DNA of 64,000 nucleotides, taken from assembly GCA_030512295.1 (NCBI GenBank), contig JAULSR010000001.1, forward strand, positions 7,215,001 to 7,279,000. Direction: 5' to 3'. The translations under genes and the position numbers were made by a program. Numbering within the stretch: position 1 is the first letter of the stretch; every line of letters starts with the position of its first letter. Origin of the DNA: Bombardia bombarda (lineage: Eukaryota; Ascomycota; Sordariomycetes; Sordariales; Lasiosphaeriaceae). The notes under the pieces are model-generated. The model was not told the origin of the DNA, made no database searches, and saw only the letters and a list, made by a program, of their open reading frames with translations. Positions 1-10,813 of the stretch are shown here, one piece after another.

Positions 1-2
1 TA

Positions 3-1285
3 AAGCGAGCATCGGGGGGTCCGAGGATCCTCTCCAAGGCAGCGCTAGCTAATCTATCTCCTCATATACTCAACAGAATCTACATGGAATGTCTCTGCCA
101 CGACTGGGGCGGCCGGGAGGTGGTCTGCAAGCTGTTGCAAGACCATGGCGCCCACGTCGACCCCGATTCAAATATGGCGTGGACGGGCCAATTGAAGGAG
201 GCACTGGACAGAAACAACGACGGCTGGCTGGTCAAGTTCTGTCTTGAGCACAACATTTTGCAGCCTATTATAGAAGAAGATGAGAAGTTTCTCTTTGCAC
301 CAAAAGAGCGGAAACTAGAGATGGTGCGAGCCTTATTTCAGTCGTCCAGTGACCTCGCAGCTACGATCAAGAAAGAACCATCCAGTGCCCTCGCGACTTG
401 GATTGAGAAAGAATGGTTCGATTTCCTCGCAACTAGGGCCAAAAAGGACGGCCAGGCGTCCCTCATCCTAGCCTGCGAGCATGGATCTGCAGATGCAGTA
501 AGACGCATCCTTGAGGCGGGCGTCAGCCCGTTGTTGACTCCTATTGTGACTTGGGATCCCTATGGCAACGACACCATTACAGAACCCCCCGGGTCATTGC
601 TTTCTATCGTCCTAACAAGGCCCTATCCAGACGTCGAACTCGTGGCGCTGCTACTAGAACACGACGTCAACCTGCTTGACATCTGCGTCGGACAGTCTAC
701 GGAAGCTGATGCTAACACTGCTCAAACCGATTTTGAACTCGCTATCTGCGACGACAAGATTGATGCCCTCGGCCTCCTCCTCCGTCATCTGGGATCTGAC
801 CCCCCTCAACATGCAGATATCTCCATCTTGCCTGCCGCGACGGGCACTGGAAGGCCGTCGAGCATCTGCTCGCCGCGGGTGTGGATCCCAACGGACATGC
901 CAGTAACACCAACTGCTTCCACCCTGGGGGGCCGCCTCTCGTCCAGCTCCTCCGCTGCTGGCGCGACAGCCCACGCGCTTGGTACTTAGAGAACGAAGAC
1001 GAGTTCCCCGCTCATCAGATACGGCTCCTGTTACGCTACGGGGCAGATGCCAACGGTGCGGATGCTCAGGGGGAGACAGCTGTTGATGTTTTGAGATCTA
1101 GGCTTTCTCCCCTTGAGGATAGAAATGAGAATGGAGATAGAGATGTGAGGCAGCTCCTGATCAGTCAAGCTGTGGCATGCTTCTTTCGGATTGAGACGCG
1201 TGATGATGGGAAGATGGGTATCATTGCTCTTCCCGAGGATGAGGCGAGACTTGCGTGGAAGGAGATTAGTGACATATACACGTGA
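3..1285 (+). CDS. Ankyrin-repeat protein, 5'-partial, with one frameshift
   Basis: The reading frame is open to the left edge of the window; the first visible ATG (84) falls inside an ankyrin-like repeat, so the true start is probably outside. Ankyrin-type motifs are visible around 84-180 (VVCKLLQDHGAHVD), 460-530 (ASLILACEHGSADAVRRILEAG), and after the break (LHLACRDGHWKAVEHLLAAG, then IRLLLRYGADANGAD). The frame changes from codon phase 3 to phase 2 near the C6 run at 800-805. Adding one C there joins both halves without a stop, and no plausible intron spans the spot. The protein ends at 1285. Ankyrin repeats mediate protein binding; partner and pathway cannot be told. It could be a pseudogene, but because three other genes in the window show the same defect a base-calling error is likelier. 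Confidence 0.7.
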
Positions 1286-1619
1286 TGGATGTGGATGAGG
1301 TGGTAGATGATAGTACTCTTGCTCGATCTGATATAGATCTACCACCGTCATGGTATGGGATCAGTAAAGTGTCGGGCACGCACATATCCTGCCGTGGTAA
1401 TATTGCGTTTCCTATATTTACCGGCCAGGTTAAATTGGAACGGTTTCAATTTTAAGTGAACAGTCAGTATCAGATGTTGTCACTGGACATTGAATACAAG
1501 GTCAGAAGCTCGATGCTAAGTTATAAGTGTAAAAAGAAAAGGTGTACATAAATGAAATTGCAGCTGCGTATATAATATATAACAAAAAAAAAGGAAAGAA
1601 TCCTAAAAAAATAGTCAGT
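1286..1619. other. Gene-free interval
   Basis: 3' flank of the ankyrin gene and upstream of the tRNA. AT-rich towards the tRNA, with an A/T-homopolymer stretch around 1580-1612. On the minus strand the tRNA is read away from this A-run, so the A-run is T-rich downstream of the tRNA 3' end and could serve as the Pol III terminator. Confidence 0.5.
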
Positions 1620-1690
1620 TGCATCAGCCGTGAATCGAACACGGGGCCCATCGATGGCAACGATGGATTTTACCACTAAACCACTGATGC
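1620..1690 (-). tRNA. tRNA-Gly (anticodon GCC)
   Basis: Read on the minus strand, the 71-nt gene starts GCATCAG (1690-1684), which pairs with CTGATGC at 1627-1621, and has discriminator base A at 1620. The A box (TGGTTTAGTGG) and the B box region (GTTCGAATC) are intact. The anticodon loop TTGCCAT places GCC as the anticodon. No intron. A T-rich stretch follows the 3' end on the minus strand, consistent with Pol III termination. Confidence 0.95.
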
Positions 1691-2198
1691 TTGAAGCACG
1701 AATTGTGTAATTCGCTGATTGTTGGGTCTCTACTCAGAACTGAATAGTCTCAAGCCTTTGGACTGCCACCCCCTAACAACTTCGACATTAACCTACCTGA
1801 GGTACGAAGATCTTTCACGACCATTGTCACTCCTTGAATTACCTCATCGAGCCAGGGCAGCTAGAATGCACCTTCAATGGAAAGTCCCTTCGCTGGCAAA
1901 CCAATTCACACAAACATGGACGGAGATGGTTAGATAGGCAAAGACAGCCATGCCAAGTTAACAAGCAACGCCATATGTGGTGGTTGGTTGGTAGGATAAA
2001 TACTAAGCAGGTGTTTGGTGGATGGCAGCAGCACCTGATGATGTTACAAACAAAAACACATCTCTTTCCCCCTCCTTCCTCGTCCGTCGCTTCCCTTCTT
2101 CCTCTATCAGCATTTCCACCACTTCTCATTATCCATGCCAGTTTGTCTCGGGTTTCGCTGTAGAGTGGCATACCATCCATATGAATACAAAACAACGC
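1691..2198. other. Gene-free interval (3' flank of RPT5)
   Basis: Lies between the tRNA and the end of RPT5. Only short overlapping frames without family features are visible. It probably holds the RPT5 3' UTR on the minus strand and the upstream flank of the tRNA. I see no other signal. Confidence 0.5.
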
Positions 2199-3853
2199 TT
2201 AAGCATAGAAGTTGACAGTCTAGGAAAGAGAAAGAAGGTGGTCAGCGTGAATTCCTCGGTCAAGACAACAAAATCGCTCCCAAAGGGAGCTGAGCCAGGA
2301 GCATCAAAACTCACATCCTTCTTCTTGGCCTGCACCTCCGAGATGGCATCCACATAATGCTCATGGCCAATCTTGTTCTTGCCCATGCGCAGCGCGATCA
2401 TGCCTGCCTCGACGCAGACGGCCTTGAGCATGGCACCGCCGAACTCGTCGGTACTCCGGGCCAGCTCGCCCCAGTTGACGGCCGGGTCGACCTTCATCTT
2501 GCGCGAGTGGATCTTTAGGATCTGGGCGCGGGCCTCCTCGTTGGGCAGGGGGAACTCGATCTTGCGGTCGAGGCGGCCGGAGCGGAGCAGGGCGGGGTCG
2601 AGCACGTCGACGCGGTTGGTGGCGGCGAGCACCTTGATGCGGTCGTCCGAGGCGAAGCCGTCGAGCTGGTTGAGGAGCTCGAGCATGGTGCGCTGCACCT
2701 CGCGGTCGCCGCTCTTCTCGCTGTCGAAGCGCTTGGTGCCGACCGCGTCCAGCTCGTCGATGAAGATGATGGCGGGCGCCTTCTCCTTGGCCAGCGCGAA
2801 GCAGTCGCGCACCAGCTTGGCGCCGTCGCCGATAAACATCTGCACCAGCTGCGGGCCCGCGAGCTTGAGGAAGGTGGCGTCCGTCTGCGCGGCGCAGGCG
2901 CGCGCGAGCAGCGTCTTGCCGGTTCCGGGGGGTCCGTACATCAGTGCACCTATTGTTGTTCATCGCCCCGTGGTTAGCAGACGCAGCACACTTTTGTGGT
3001 GGGGATGAGTGTGCTTTTATTGTCATTACCCTTTGGTGCCTTGATGCCAATCTTCTTGAAGCGCTCGGCCTCCTTCATGGGCCATACGATCGCCTCGACG
3101 AGCTCCTCGATCTGCTTGTCAAGACCGCCGACATCACTGTACTTCTCGGTGGGCTTCTCATCAACCTCCATCGCCTTCACACGGCTGTCGTACTCGGCCG
3201 GCAAGGTGTCCAATATCAAGTATGAATCCTTATTGACACCAATGAGGTCACCAGGCTTCAAGTTCTCGGGGTCGACCAGGCCGATGAGCGGGAGGAAGAT
3301 GGTTTGTCTTGTGGAGGTCTTGATGACGGCCGACTTGCCGACGCGCGTGGCGTCCAGGTCGATATTGGCGCCCTCTTCCGAGGACTCGGCCGTCGGGTCG
3401 AGATCTAGCAGCTCGACGACATTGCCGACGAGATATGGAAGTTGGCTGCGAGGGAGAAGGAACGAGCGCCCGGCATGTCAGCATTTACCACAGACAGAGA
3501 GAGGAAGGGGGGCTGGGGAGGGTTAGCAAGGGCCAAGCGTACCGGTTGTTGGCAATCTTCTCGTTGTTCTCCTTGATCTTCTCGCCCATGGTGGCCTTTT
3601 CGTGTGATAACCGTTGGAACTCGCTCTTCATGATCCTAGAGTCGTTCTCGAGAAGTCGCCGGCGAGTGAGGATGTCCTGCGTGCTCAGGCTCAGAATCTC
3701 CTCATCCAAAACATTTTCCTCCTCCTCGGCCTCTGCATCCTTCATCTCGGCATCGCCATCACCCTGCTTCTTGTCGCCATCCTTTTTCCTGTCGTCCTTC
3801 TTGTCGTCGCGATCGCGGCGGTCGAGATCCTCGAGCTCTTCGAGAGTCGACAT
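2199..3853 (-). CDS. RPT5: 26S proteasome regulatory ATPase subunit Rpt5 (PSMC3/6A)
   Basis: AAA+ ATPase of the 19S base ring that unfolds substrates and opens the 20S gate. Four exons on the minus strand: 3853-3543, 3445-3030, 2949-2315 and 2219-2199, giving 460 residues, the usual family length. N-terminal acidic/basic coiled coil, then an OB domain (QLPYLVGNVVELLDLD), Walker A GPPGTGKT at about 248-255, Walker B IIFIDE at about 303-308, the arginine-finger segment (SGRLDRKIEFP) and the sensor region. The start ATG follows a C/A-rich leader and fits the family N terminus. The last intron (95 bp) leaves a 21-nt exon encoding TVNFYA and the stop. FYA is the Rpt5 HbYX-type tail that docks into the 20S alpha ring. 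Reading through that intron instead gives a longer unrelated tail. No frameshift. Confidence 0.96.
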
Positions 3854-4600
3854 GATAGGCGGCGGCGAGACTTGAGAGCGGAGGAGTGGAGTGTTCAGTT
3901 GGGGATTTTTGGGATTTCGATAGGTGATTCGCAATGTGAGCGAGCGTGGTCGTCAGATTCGGGCGGATGGTTTAGACTTTGGATGCGAAATGGGAGAATT
4001 GGTTGGGTGGAAGCCGCAGACACAAGCACGGAGCAGCACGGAGCTCAATCGAATCGCCCGGAGCTGGGCGGTGGGCGGCGGGCTGCAGGCAAAAGCGCGA
4101 CGTAACCTGGCAGCCGCCTGCTGGCCAGCCAGGGCCCAGCTAGCTAGTGTAAGCTACTAAACTACTAAGCCCCAACCTCAGAGACCAGCAATTGGCGCTA
4201 GCAGCAGTACTGTAGTAATTCATATGACTAAGCAATTACTGTAGCCCCATTTCACCAGCTTCAAGACACTAAAAGGAAGACGAAAGCAGAGAGGCATGGT
4301 CATCAGTGCCCAACCTAGAAGTATCAAGGCTTTATTTCATGATTCGTACCGCGCAGCTCCTGGTATAACATTAAAACCCACAATACGTTCCTGGATCAGC
4401 CATATCTGCTCCGTGCTTCCATCCTCCTGCACCCCTTCGAAACCCATATCCACTTATCTCTCAAGCACAGCTTCGGCAAGAAGCATAATGTGAAACAAAA
4501 CATAAACCCGCCCAAGATGATCCGCCCATTGCAATGGAAAGATACATAGCGCCAAGAAAAGCAAACCCCCATCTTGCCTCCGTCCTTTCTTCGTGAAGTG
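3854..4600. other. RPT5 upstream region and DUF4870 3' flank
   Basis: Intergenic between two minus-strand genes. Short frames on both strands show no domain or codon pattern. It should contain the RPT5 promoter (near 3854-4150, GC-rich) and the 3' UTR of the DUF4870 gene. No exact copy of the yeast proteasome element was noticed. Confidence 0.5.
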
Positions 4601-5440
4601 CTACTCATCGTCCAAGATCCTGCTTGCTATTCGTCCAACAATCGGTACTTCGTATCTGCATGAAATGTCAGCCTTCCGTGTCATGGAAGAGAACAATGAA
4701 AAGACCTTGGCACTCACCTGTCTAACGTGTCTGCGTCTCTGTATGCGTTCACCACTAGCCAGCCGATCAGGACCAGATCCCCCAGAAATATGACCCAGCT
4801 CAGGAAAGTGGACCAAGAGAAGAGCAAATGCGCCACAAAGAGCGCCGTGAAGAGCAAGCTGGACTGCCACGCGTGGAACCTATAGCAGTCAGGATAGTTA
4901 GCTTAAAAGCACCCAATATGACGATTCAAGGCTGTCTGCCCCCTTCAAACTCAACAGGGAAGGGAACATAACACCAAAGAAAACAACCAACCCACCTAAC
5001 ATAATCACTCTTCCGCTCCAAAATCAGCAACAAAATCGCCCCCAGCGGCGGCAGCGCCAGATACGCCAGACACGCCTCGTAGTCCAGCCGCATGCCCAGA
5101 CTCGTGTCGAACTCAGACACCATGCCCTCGCGGGCGCCCAGAGCGTTGAAGTAATCGCCCATGCCTCCGCCCACGCCGCCTAACCTGCTGGGAACATGGT
5201 ATCCGCCTCCTCCACCATTACTGTTACTGCTGCTGACCCCGCCGAGCGGACTCTGGATCCCGTCGCCGGACCAGGCGCGTTGCGGCTGCGGGTGCTGCAG
5301 CGGAGGCGGCGACTGCTGGCTGTTGTTGTGGAAGGCGGGCGAGAATGACCGGCGCACGTCGTACGATGTGCGCGGCGAGGCGTCGGGCGAGAAGGTGCGC
5401 CCGGTTTCGGGGGAGAGGACTGGTAGGGTGCGAAGTCCAT
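4601..5440 (-). CDS. DUF4870/Tic20-like small membrane protein (one-base frameshift near the N terminus)
   Basis: Three exons on the minus strand: 5440-4996, 4879-4718 and 4655-4601, with GT-AG introns of 116 and 62 bp. The low-complexity Pro/Gly/Ser N terminus is followed by a conserved segment (LDYEACLAYLALPPLGAILL), then a positively charged turn, two further hydrophobic helices (SSLLFTALFVAHLLF and WVIFLGDLVLIGWLVV) and a conserved tail YEVPIVGRIASRILDDE. This is the layout of the DUF4870 (formerly Tic20-like) family; function unknown, probably endomembrane. The natural start MDFAPYQSSP (5440) is one base out of frame with the rest. Adding one G in the G5 run 5409-5413 (plus strand) gives a closed 220-residue protein. 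Without repair, the frame opens at Met 5357 (192 residues, intact). Confidence 0.75.
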
Positions 5441-6898
5441 AGTGTGTTTGTATGGGCTTGCTGGCTTCGTGAGAGGTGGTTTGTTTGGGGGGGTTCGGTT
5501 TTGCGCTGGCTGAATGTTGAAGTTGATGGGCTGATGGTACCTAGGACAGATGTATGGGAAGGTAGGTAAGTAGGTGGTGTGTTGAAACAATCACCTAGCC
5601 GCTAACGGTGGCAGATAGAGGAGGCAGCCAAGGACATGGTTCAAGCAAGAGCGGTGGCGAAGCCTTGTCTTTTCGAGTCTGTACCGGCCTGGGATGTTGA
5701 AGCAATCAGGACCTCGTGAGTGGTGGCTTGTGTCGATGGGTCGATGCGACGCCGCGGATGGCAGATCAGCTGGCTGAACGAGATGTAGCAGCAACAGAAC
5801 CAGCTCGTTGGGGGGGTAAGTGCGGTGATGGTCTGTGGACGGGATTGCGTCGCTGGGTGTCGCAAGCAGGAGGGATGGTGACGCGCAATGAGGGAAAATC
5901 TGTCCGGGGTACCTTAGCGGGCGAAACTGTTGTGGACAGCTGCAGGGACTTGTTTGTTTTAGCGGGTAGTCCCCCACTCCTCCGGGCCAGTAGCTCCATT
6001 TCGGCACCCCTGGAGGGTTTAGTTTCAGGAGCTATGGCGGAATCATGAACCCTAACCCGGGCAAGATATCATGAACACCTCATCGGTCCGGGAATTAACG
6101 ATATCGGCTCTCGTTGAATTTCTTGGTCAGTACTTGCAGTGCAAGACAGACGTTGAAGATGCTTACGATGTCAAAATTACCTTCTTCCACGAATCTGTTA
6201 TTTAAGACTCTTGATATCGATCAAGACCTCAAACAGAAGGGACAGAATAACCAAATTGAACTGCCAGTATGAAAGCTTGTCTGATTTGTGACTATTCAGT
6301 TATTGGGATTATAATGTAGCACTTGTGACAGAGCAGACACACTGCTTGAATGAGCATTTGGTACAAAAAGTAAAAATATTGATACTTAACCGGTATCGAA
6401 TAGAAAGCAATAAATGAGGCTAACTTGCAAGCTATGAAGTACACAATACATGTCCGTATAAGAAGTGAAATTCTCTGTGGTGAACAAACCCTTCAGAATT
6501 ATGAAATTTAAGTGATGCCAGCAAAGTATTGTCTAGCACCTATGATGGCGACTAAATAATGCTTCTACTTAGTTGTAAGTGAACATCGAGGTCGGTGTCG
6601 TGCAGAAAAATCTTGAACAACGTCCATTAAACAGTGGGAACACCGTATTTCTATTGGTCGACATAAAATCCACGCTCCATTTCCTGCCACCCCTCACCAA
6701 TTCAGACCAAACCCACCTCGAACGCGTTTTCGTGACTACATCTTAAAGTGGGGGAGACATTGGTGTTCATGCTGTGCCTGTTGTGGGAGATGATTGAAGT
6801 CATCAACGCGTCTCTGACTTCTTCAAATATAACCAAAATTCAGATCTGCTCGCCTCTTGCTATTCACCACATCTGTTTTGAACTTCAAGACGTTCAAG
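5441..6898. other. Divergent intergenic region, DUF4870 / dim-5
   Basis: About 1.46 kb between divergent genes. Frames at 5591-6048 exist on both strands but carry no domain signature. The stretch 6060-6650 is AT-rich and non-coding in appearance. 6660-6898 resembles the transcribed leader of the SET gene. Two promoters are expected here; I cannot place their elements. Confidence 0.5.
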
Positions 6899-7991
6899 AT
6901 GGAAAAGGCGATCTATCAGCATTTTCACTATCATGGACAGCCCGAGGTACGGTAAATGCGCCTCCCAACTGAATACATCGTGATTTCACAGACAGACCGA
7001 ACTGACGCGTTATTCGGTTTGTGCATTACAGACCAACATCGAGGAGGCACGAAACTGCCACTTCTGCCAGCTGCGGTCCTTCGCGACGCACGATCGGCTG
7101 CCAATTAGCATCGTGAACGAAGTAGATGACCAAGCTCTGAATCCCGATTTCCGTTTCATCGACCACACCATCATCGCCCCGGACGTCTACATCCCCGACG
7201 CCTCCTTCCGCACCGGCTGTGATTGCAAGAAAGGCGGGGACTGCATGTACGGGAAATGCACCTGTCTCGACGAGATGGCGCCCGGTCCGGACGAGGACAA
7301 GGAAGACGGGCACAACGACAGCCGGCGCCGCAAGCGCTACGCGTACTACTCGTCCGGCGCTAAGCGCGACACGCTCCGAGGCAGAATACTCAACAGCCGC
7401 GAGCCTATCTACGAGTGCCACGCCGAGTGCAACTGCTCGGCGCAGTGCCCCAACCGGGTGGTGGAGCGCGGGCGGACGATACCGCTGCAGATCTTCAGAA
7501 CCGAAGACCGCGGCTGGGGGGTGCGGTCGCTCGTCGGCATCAAGAAGGGCCAGTTTGTCGACCGGTACCTGGGCGAGATCATCACGAGCGACGAGGCGGA
7601 CCGGCGGCGGGCCGACTCGTCCGTCGCGCGCCGCAAGGACGTCTACCTCTTCGCGCTCGACAAGTTCTACGACCCGCAGTCGGAGGACCAGCTGCTGCGG
7701 CAGCCGCCGCTCGAGGTGGACGGCGAGTACATGAGCGGGCCGACGCGCTTCATCAACCACAGCTGCTCGCCCAACATGCGCATCTTTGCGCGCGTGGGCG
7801 CGCACGCCGACAAGCGCACGCACGACCTGGCCCTGTTTGCCATCAGGGACATCCAAAAGGACGAGGAGCTGACGTTTGACTATGTCAATGGCGAGAGCGT
7901 GCTGGATGACGATATGCATGACCATTACAAAATTAAGGACATGACGAAGTGTTTATGTGGCACGCCCGAGTGCAGGGGTTATCTGTGGTGA
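6899..7991 (+). CDS. dim-5: Histone H3 lysine-9 methyltransferase, DIM-5/Clr4/Suv39 type
   Basis: SET-domain enzyme that methylates H3K9 to form heterochromatin; in Neurospora it directs DNA methylation of RIP-mutated repeats. Two exons, 6899-6946 and 7032-7991, with an 85-bp GT-AG intron after residue 16 (start MEKAIYQHF), giving 335 residues, close to Neurospora DIM-5. Nine-cysteine pre-SET zinc cluster at about 79-155 (GCDCKKGGDCMYGKC... CNCSAQCPNR). SET core: GWGV near 177, YLGEIIT, the catalytic/SAM motif RFINHSC at about 255-261, and ELTFDY at about 295-300. The post-SET motif KCLCGTPECRGYLW supplies the cysteines that complete the active site. There is no chromodomain, as in DIM-5. All visible catalytic residues are present, so it should be active. 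It is relevant to the RIP-scarred retroelement at the right end. Confidence 0.97.
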
Positions 7992-9475
7992 AGGAAAAAA
8001 AAAAAATAGATGGTTGAAAGGGGAGTTGTTCATGATGCGGATATTTACGGCTGTTTTCAGCCTCTCGCTGCGATCTCCTTGTAATGGTTGGATAGGTGCC
8101 GTGGCAGAGCCTGCAGCAAGTAACTGGTGGAGGAGGAACCGTGTGGGGAGGGACGGTCGGTCAGATGCGCAAGACCGCTTTTTCTTTTGCTGTAACAAAA
8201 TCAATATCGATACCCAGCCAGCTGTGGAGGTAACTGTCAAGAGAGCAGGATATGGAGTCTACATATATCGTGGCTCATTGATACTTGTCGTTTGTGTAAT
8301 GTAGGTGTTGAACCATTCGGATGGATGCCCTCTGGGATCGTGTGCGAGGTGTGTGCTGGGCTCAAAGGTGTCTGTGTCACGGGTACGCATGGTGGGTGAG
8401 GGCGAGGATCTCCACTCATTTCAGTGTTTCCACTCATTACAGTGTTCCCTGGCGAGGATCCCTTTCCCCTTTCCGATAGGACAACCCTTGCAAACAAGGG
8501 AGGAAGCTCGACCGTTGCTGGCTGTGCCCGAATTTAGATTGACGGCCCACATCACAACTTCCCCTCGTCAACGTCATTCTTGTAGGTAAATGAGTTTCCA
8601 TCGTACAGCGCAAAGTTCATCAGACGTTGACATCAAAAGTGTTTCTCTCACTTTTGAGGAAGTCCACCTACTATCTGGACTGGGCAGTATGGTAATTGTG
8701 AATGAACTCAACTTGGAGCAGAAGAAGCAGAACAGGGGGCTCGCCACCGCGGAGAAGGCCCTGTGGGGGAACGCTGCCGAGACCAAAAATAGCGGGTTTG
8801 CTGTTCCAGGTTTGTTTGTTTGCTTGCCTGCCGCGGTCGCCGGGTGCTGGAAGCGAACGAACTAAAACGCTACCCGCCCTCTCTGCCGCGCCCGCCCTTG
8901 TAACAAACCGGGAACCAGACCAGGCCAGCAATTCACTATCGCTACCAAATACCACCTTCCTGTCCATATTCTGGCGACAGCCTCAGCCTCTCTGCTACCT
9001 AACACCGCATTTCTCCGCACTTTGTTATTGCCTCCCGCCCGTCAGGTACCTATCTCATCTCAACTACCAGGCGAGGCCTTTCGGCGAGAAAAAGCAGGAG
9101 AGAGAGCAAGTAAAAAAAAAGGGGGCACAGAGGAACAAAGATCTTCTTGGTCAGCATCGACAACAATAGCCAGGGCGGGCGACTTGTAACAATAAGCATT
9201 CGACTCATCTTTTTGGTGCCGAATCTCTCTTTTCACCATTTACCTCAAACACACAAAAACACGCAGACACAACTTCCCCTAATCTGCCTACAACCCTCCC
9301 TCCCTAAACCAGCCCTCCGCCGGCTTTGCCAGCCATGAACTAGTTATTTGGACGGTTGGATCGAGCGGCCCAACGGGCGCGATAGGTAAGTATCGACGAC
9401 GGAGCAGGGACTGAGAGGAGAGAGGAGAGAGAGAGCCTTCCGTCCTTGTCCCGAGGGCAGGGCAGCACCTGCAAG
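7992..9475. other. Gene-free interval upstream of the UBTD-like gene
   Basis: About 1.5 kb. Holds the dim-5 3' UTR (an A-run at 7997-8007), then low-complexity C/T- and GA-rich sequence. A GA repeat lies at 9413-9435, just before the next start codon, probably in a long 5' leader. The frames at 8305-8589, 8590-8865 and 8702-9169 have no recognisable domain and start in poor context. Confidence 0.5.
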
Positions 9476-10813
9476 ATGGTATGATGCCCTCATCTTTCTC
9501 ATACCCTTTTGCGCCTTCTTTTGTGCACTTGCGCCCTTTTGCCCTCCTCATGTCTCCTCTGTTTCTGTCCCAATTGCCAAACTGCATAATCAACGTATAG
9601 ACCATCACCTATGCCCCCCCTCCCCCTCCTCCAATCTTCACCATTCCCCGGCTTGCTGAACCGGATCTCTAACACATACCCACTCTCCACAGGGCTGCTG
9701 CATCTCCCGCCCCTCGGGCCCCAACTCCCCCTACCCAGGCGGCGTAGACGCCTCTGGCTCAGCCCGAGCAATAAACGACGCCCTCCAACAACAGCCCGTC
9801 GGCGGCCCTGGCGGTGGCGGCGCTAATGGCGGCGCATCGAGCTCCCAGGCCGGCGGCGACGACCCACTCCCTTCGCCGAGCTCGGTCGGCGGAGGTGGTA
9901 GCCGCCGGCACAGCAGGCACACGCAGTCCCTCGCCCAGCACATCAACCGGCCGCTGCGACGCCACGAGTGGACTAGCCGGAACCGCGTGTGGACGCGCCC
10001 CGCCCTGGCGCGCGAGCGGCAAGAGTTCTTCGACACCAGGGTCACGGGCCGCCAGGAGATATGGCAGACGCTGCGCGCTGCGCTCGAGGTCCTGTGGGCA
10101 GCGGATGCTGATGGTGGTGCCCGGAGAGGTGGTGGTGATGGGCCGAGCGAGGAGGACCCGACGGTCGCGCTAGCCACGGCGCAGAGCATCATAACCGCGG
10201 CCGACATCACGTTACCGACGGGGGATCCGGCGCAGGGGGCGTATGACGCGCTGGGGAACTACTACTCGCTGCCTGAGCATGTCGTGTCGGACCCGTTGAA
10301 CGTTGCACGGGACGGTGGCTCGACGGCAGCAGACGATAACGACGACAACGACAACACCCGCCCATTGGGGGATGCCAAGGTTGACCTGACGGGCGAGGAG
10401 GAGGATGAGACGGGCGAGGATAGGGACGAGGCGGATGATGAGGAGGCGGAGCGGAGGAGGGAGGAGAAGGGCAAGGCCGTCATGGATATCCGGGATCAGA
10501 TTACGATTCGCGCGAGGCTCAGCGACGGGTCGAGAGACGTAAATGTCGCGGTGGGCAAGGGGGAGACTGTTCGGAGCATTGCGAGGCATATTGGGGACGA
10601 GGCCCAGGCAAGCCAACCGTTTTTCTTTACCTCACACCCTCATCGCACATCGCACACGCCAGTTAATGCTAACGCTGATGCTGGCATTAGCTTCCCCCAA
10701 ACAAAAAGATCCGTGTCGCCTACATGGGCAAAATTCTTAAAGAGGGCTTGCCCTTGCCAGCCCAGGGCTGGAAGGCTGGGCACGTCGTGAATGCATTGGT
10801 GTTTAATCGATAG
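9476..10813 (+). CDS. Ubiquitin domain-containing protein (UBTD1/2 family), predicted myristoylated
   Basis: Three exons: 9476-9478 (only the ATG), 9693-10607 and 10691-10813; 346 residues. The start was chosen because the second exon opens GCCISRPSG directly after an AG acceptor, so the spliced product begins MGCCIS, a classic N-myristoylation/palmitoylation signal shared with UBTD proteins (MGN/MGC). Then a Gly/Ser-rich linker, the UBTD N-terminal domain (RPLRRHEWTSRNRVWTRPAL... EFFDTRVTGRQEIWQTLRAA and ASDITLP-like SIITAADITLPTGD), an acidic segment (about 205-250) and a C-terminal ubiquitin-like fold (QITIRARLSDGSRDVNVAVG... KKIRVAYMGKIL). The second intron (10608-10690) uses a GC donor (AG|GCAAGC). 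UBTD proteins bind E2 enzymes and membranes; that role is inferred from the family. Confidence 0.85.

Noticed and set aside
783..816. A short intron bridging the two halves of the first ankyrin gene
   Set aside because: The only GT...AG pair spans 34 bp, too short for a spliceosomal intron, and would delete conserved repeat sequence; a missing C fits better.
5591..6048. Possible small gene between the DUF4870 and dim-5 genes
   Set aside because: Frames exist on both strands at once, with no conserved domain or splice structure; most likely promoter/5' UTR.
7219..7925. Long open frames on both strands over the SET domain
   Set aside because: High-GC coding sequence opens shadow frames; their proteins are low-complexity Arg/Ala/Ser strings without domains, while the DIM-5 frame has all family motifs.
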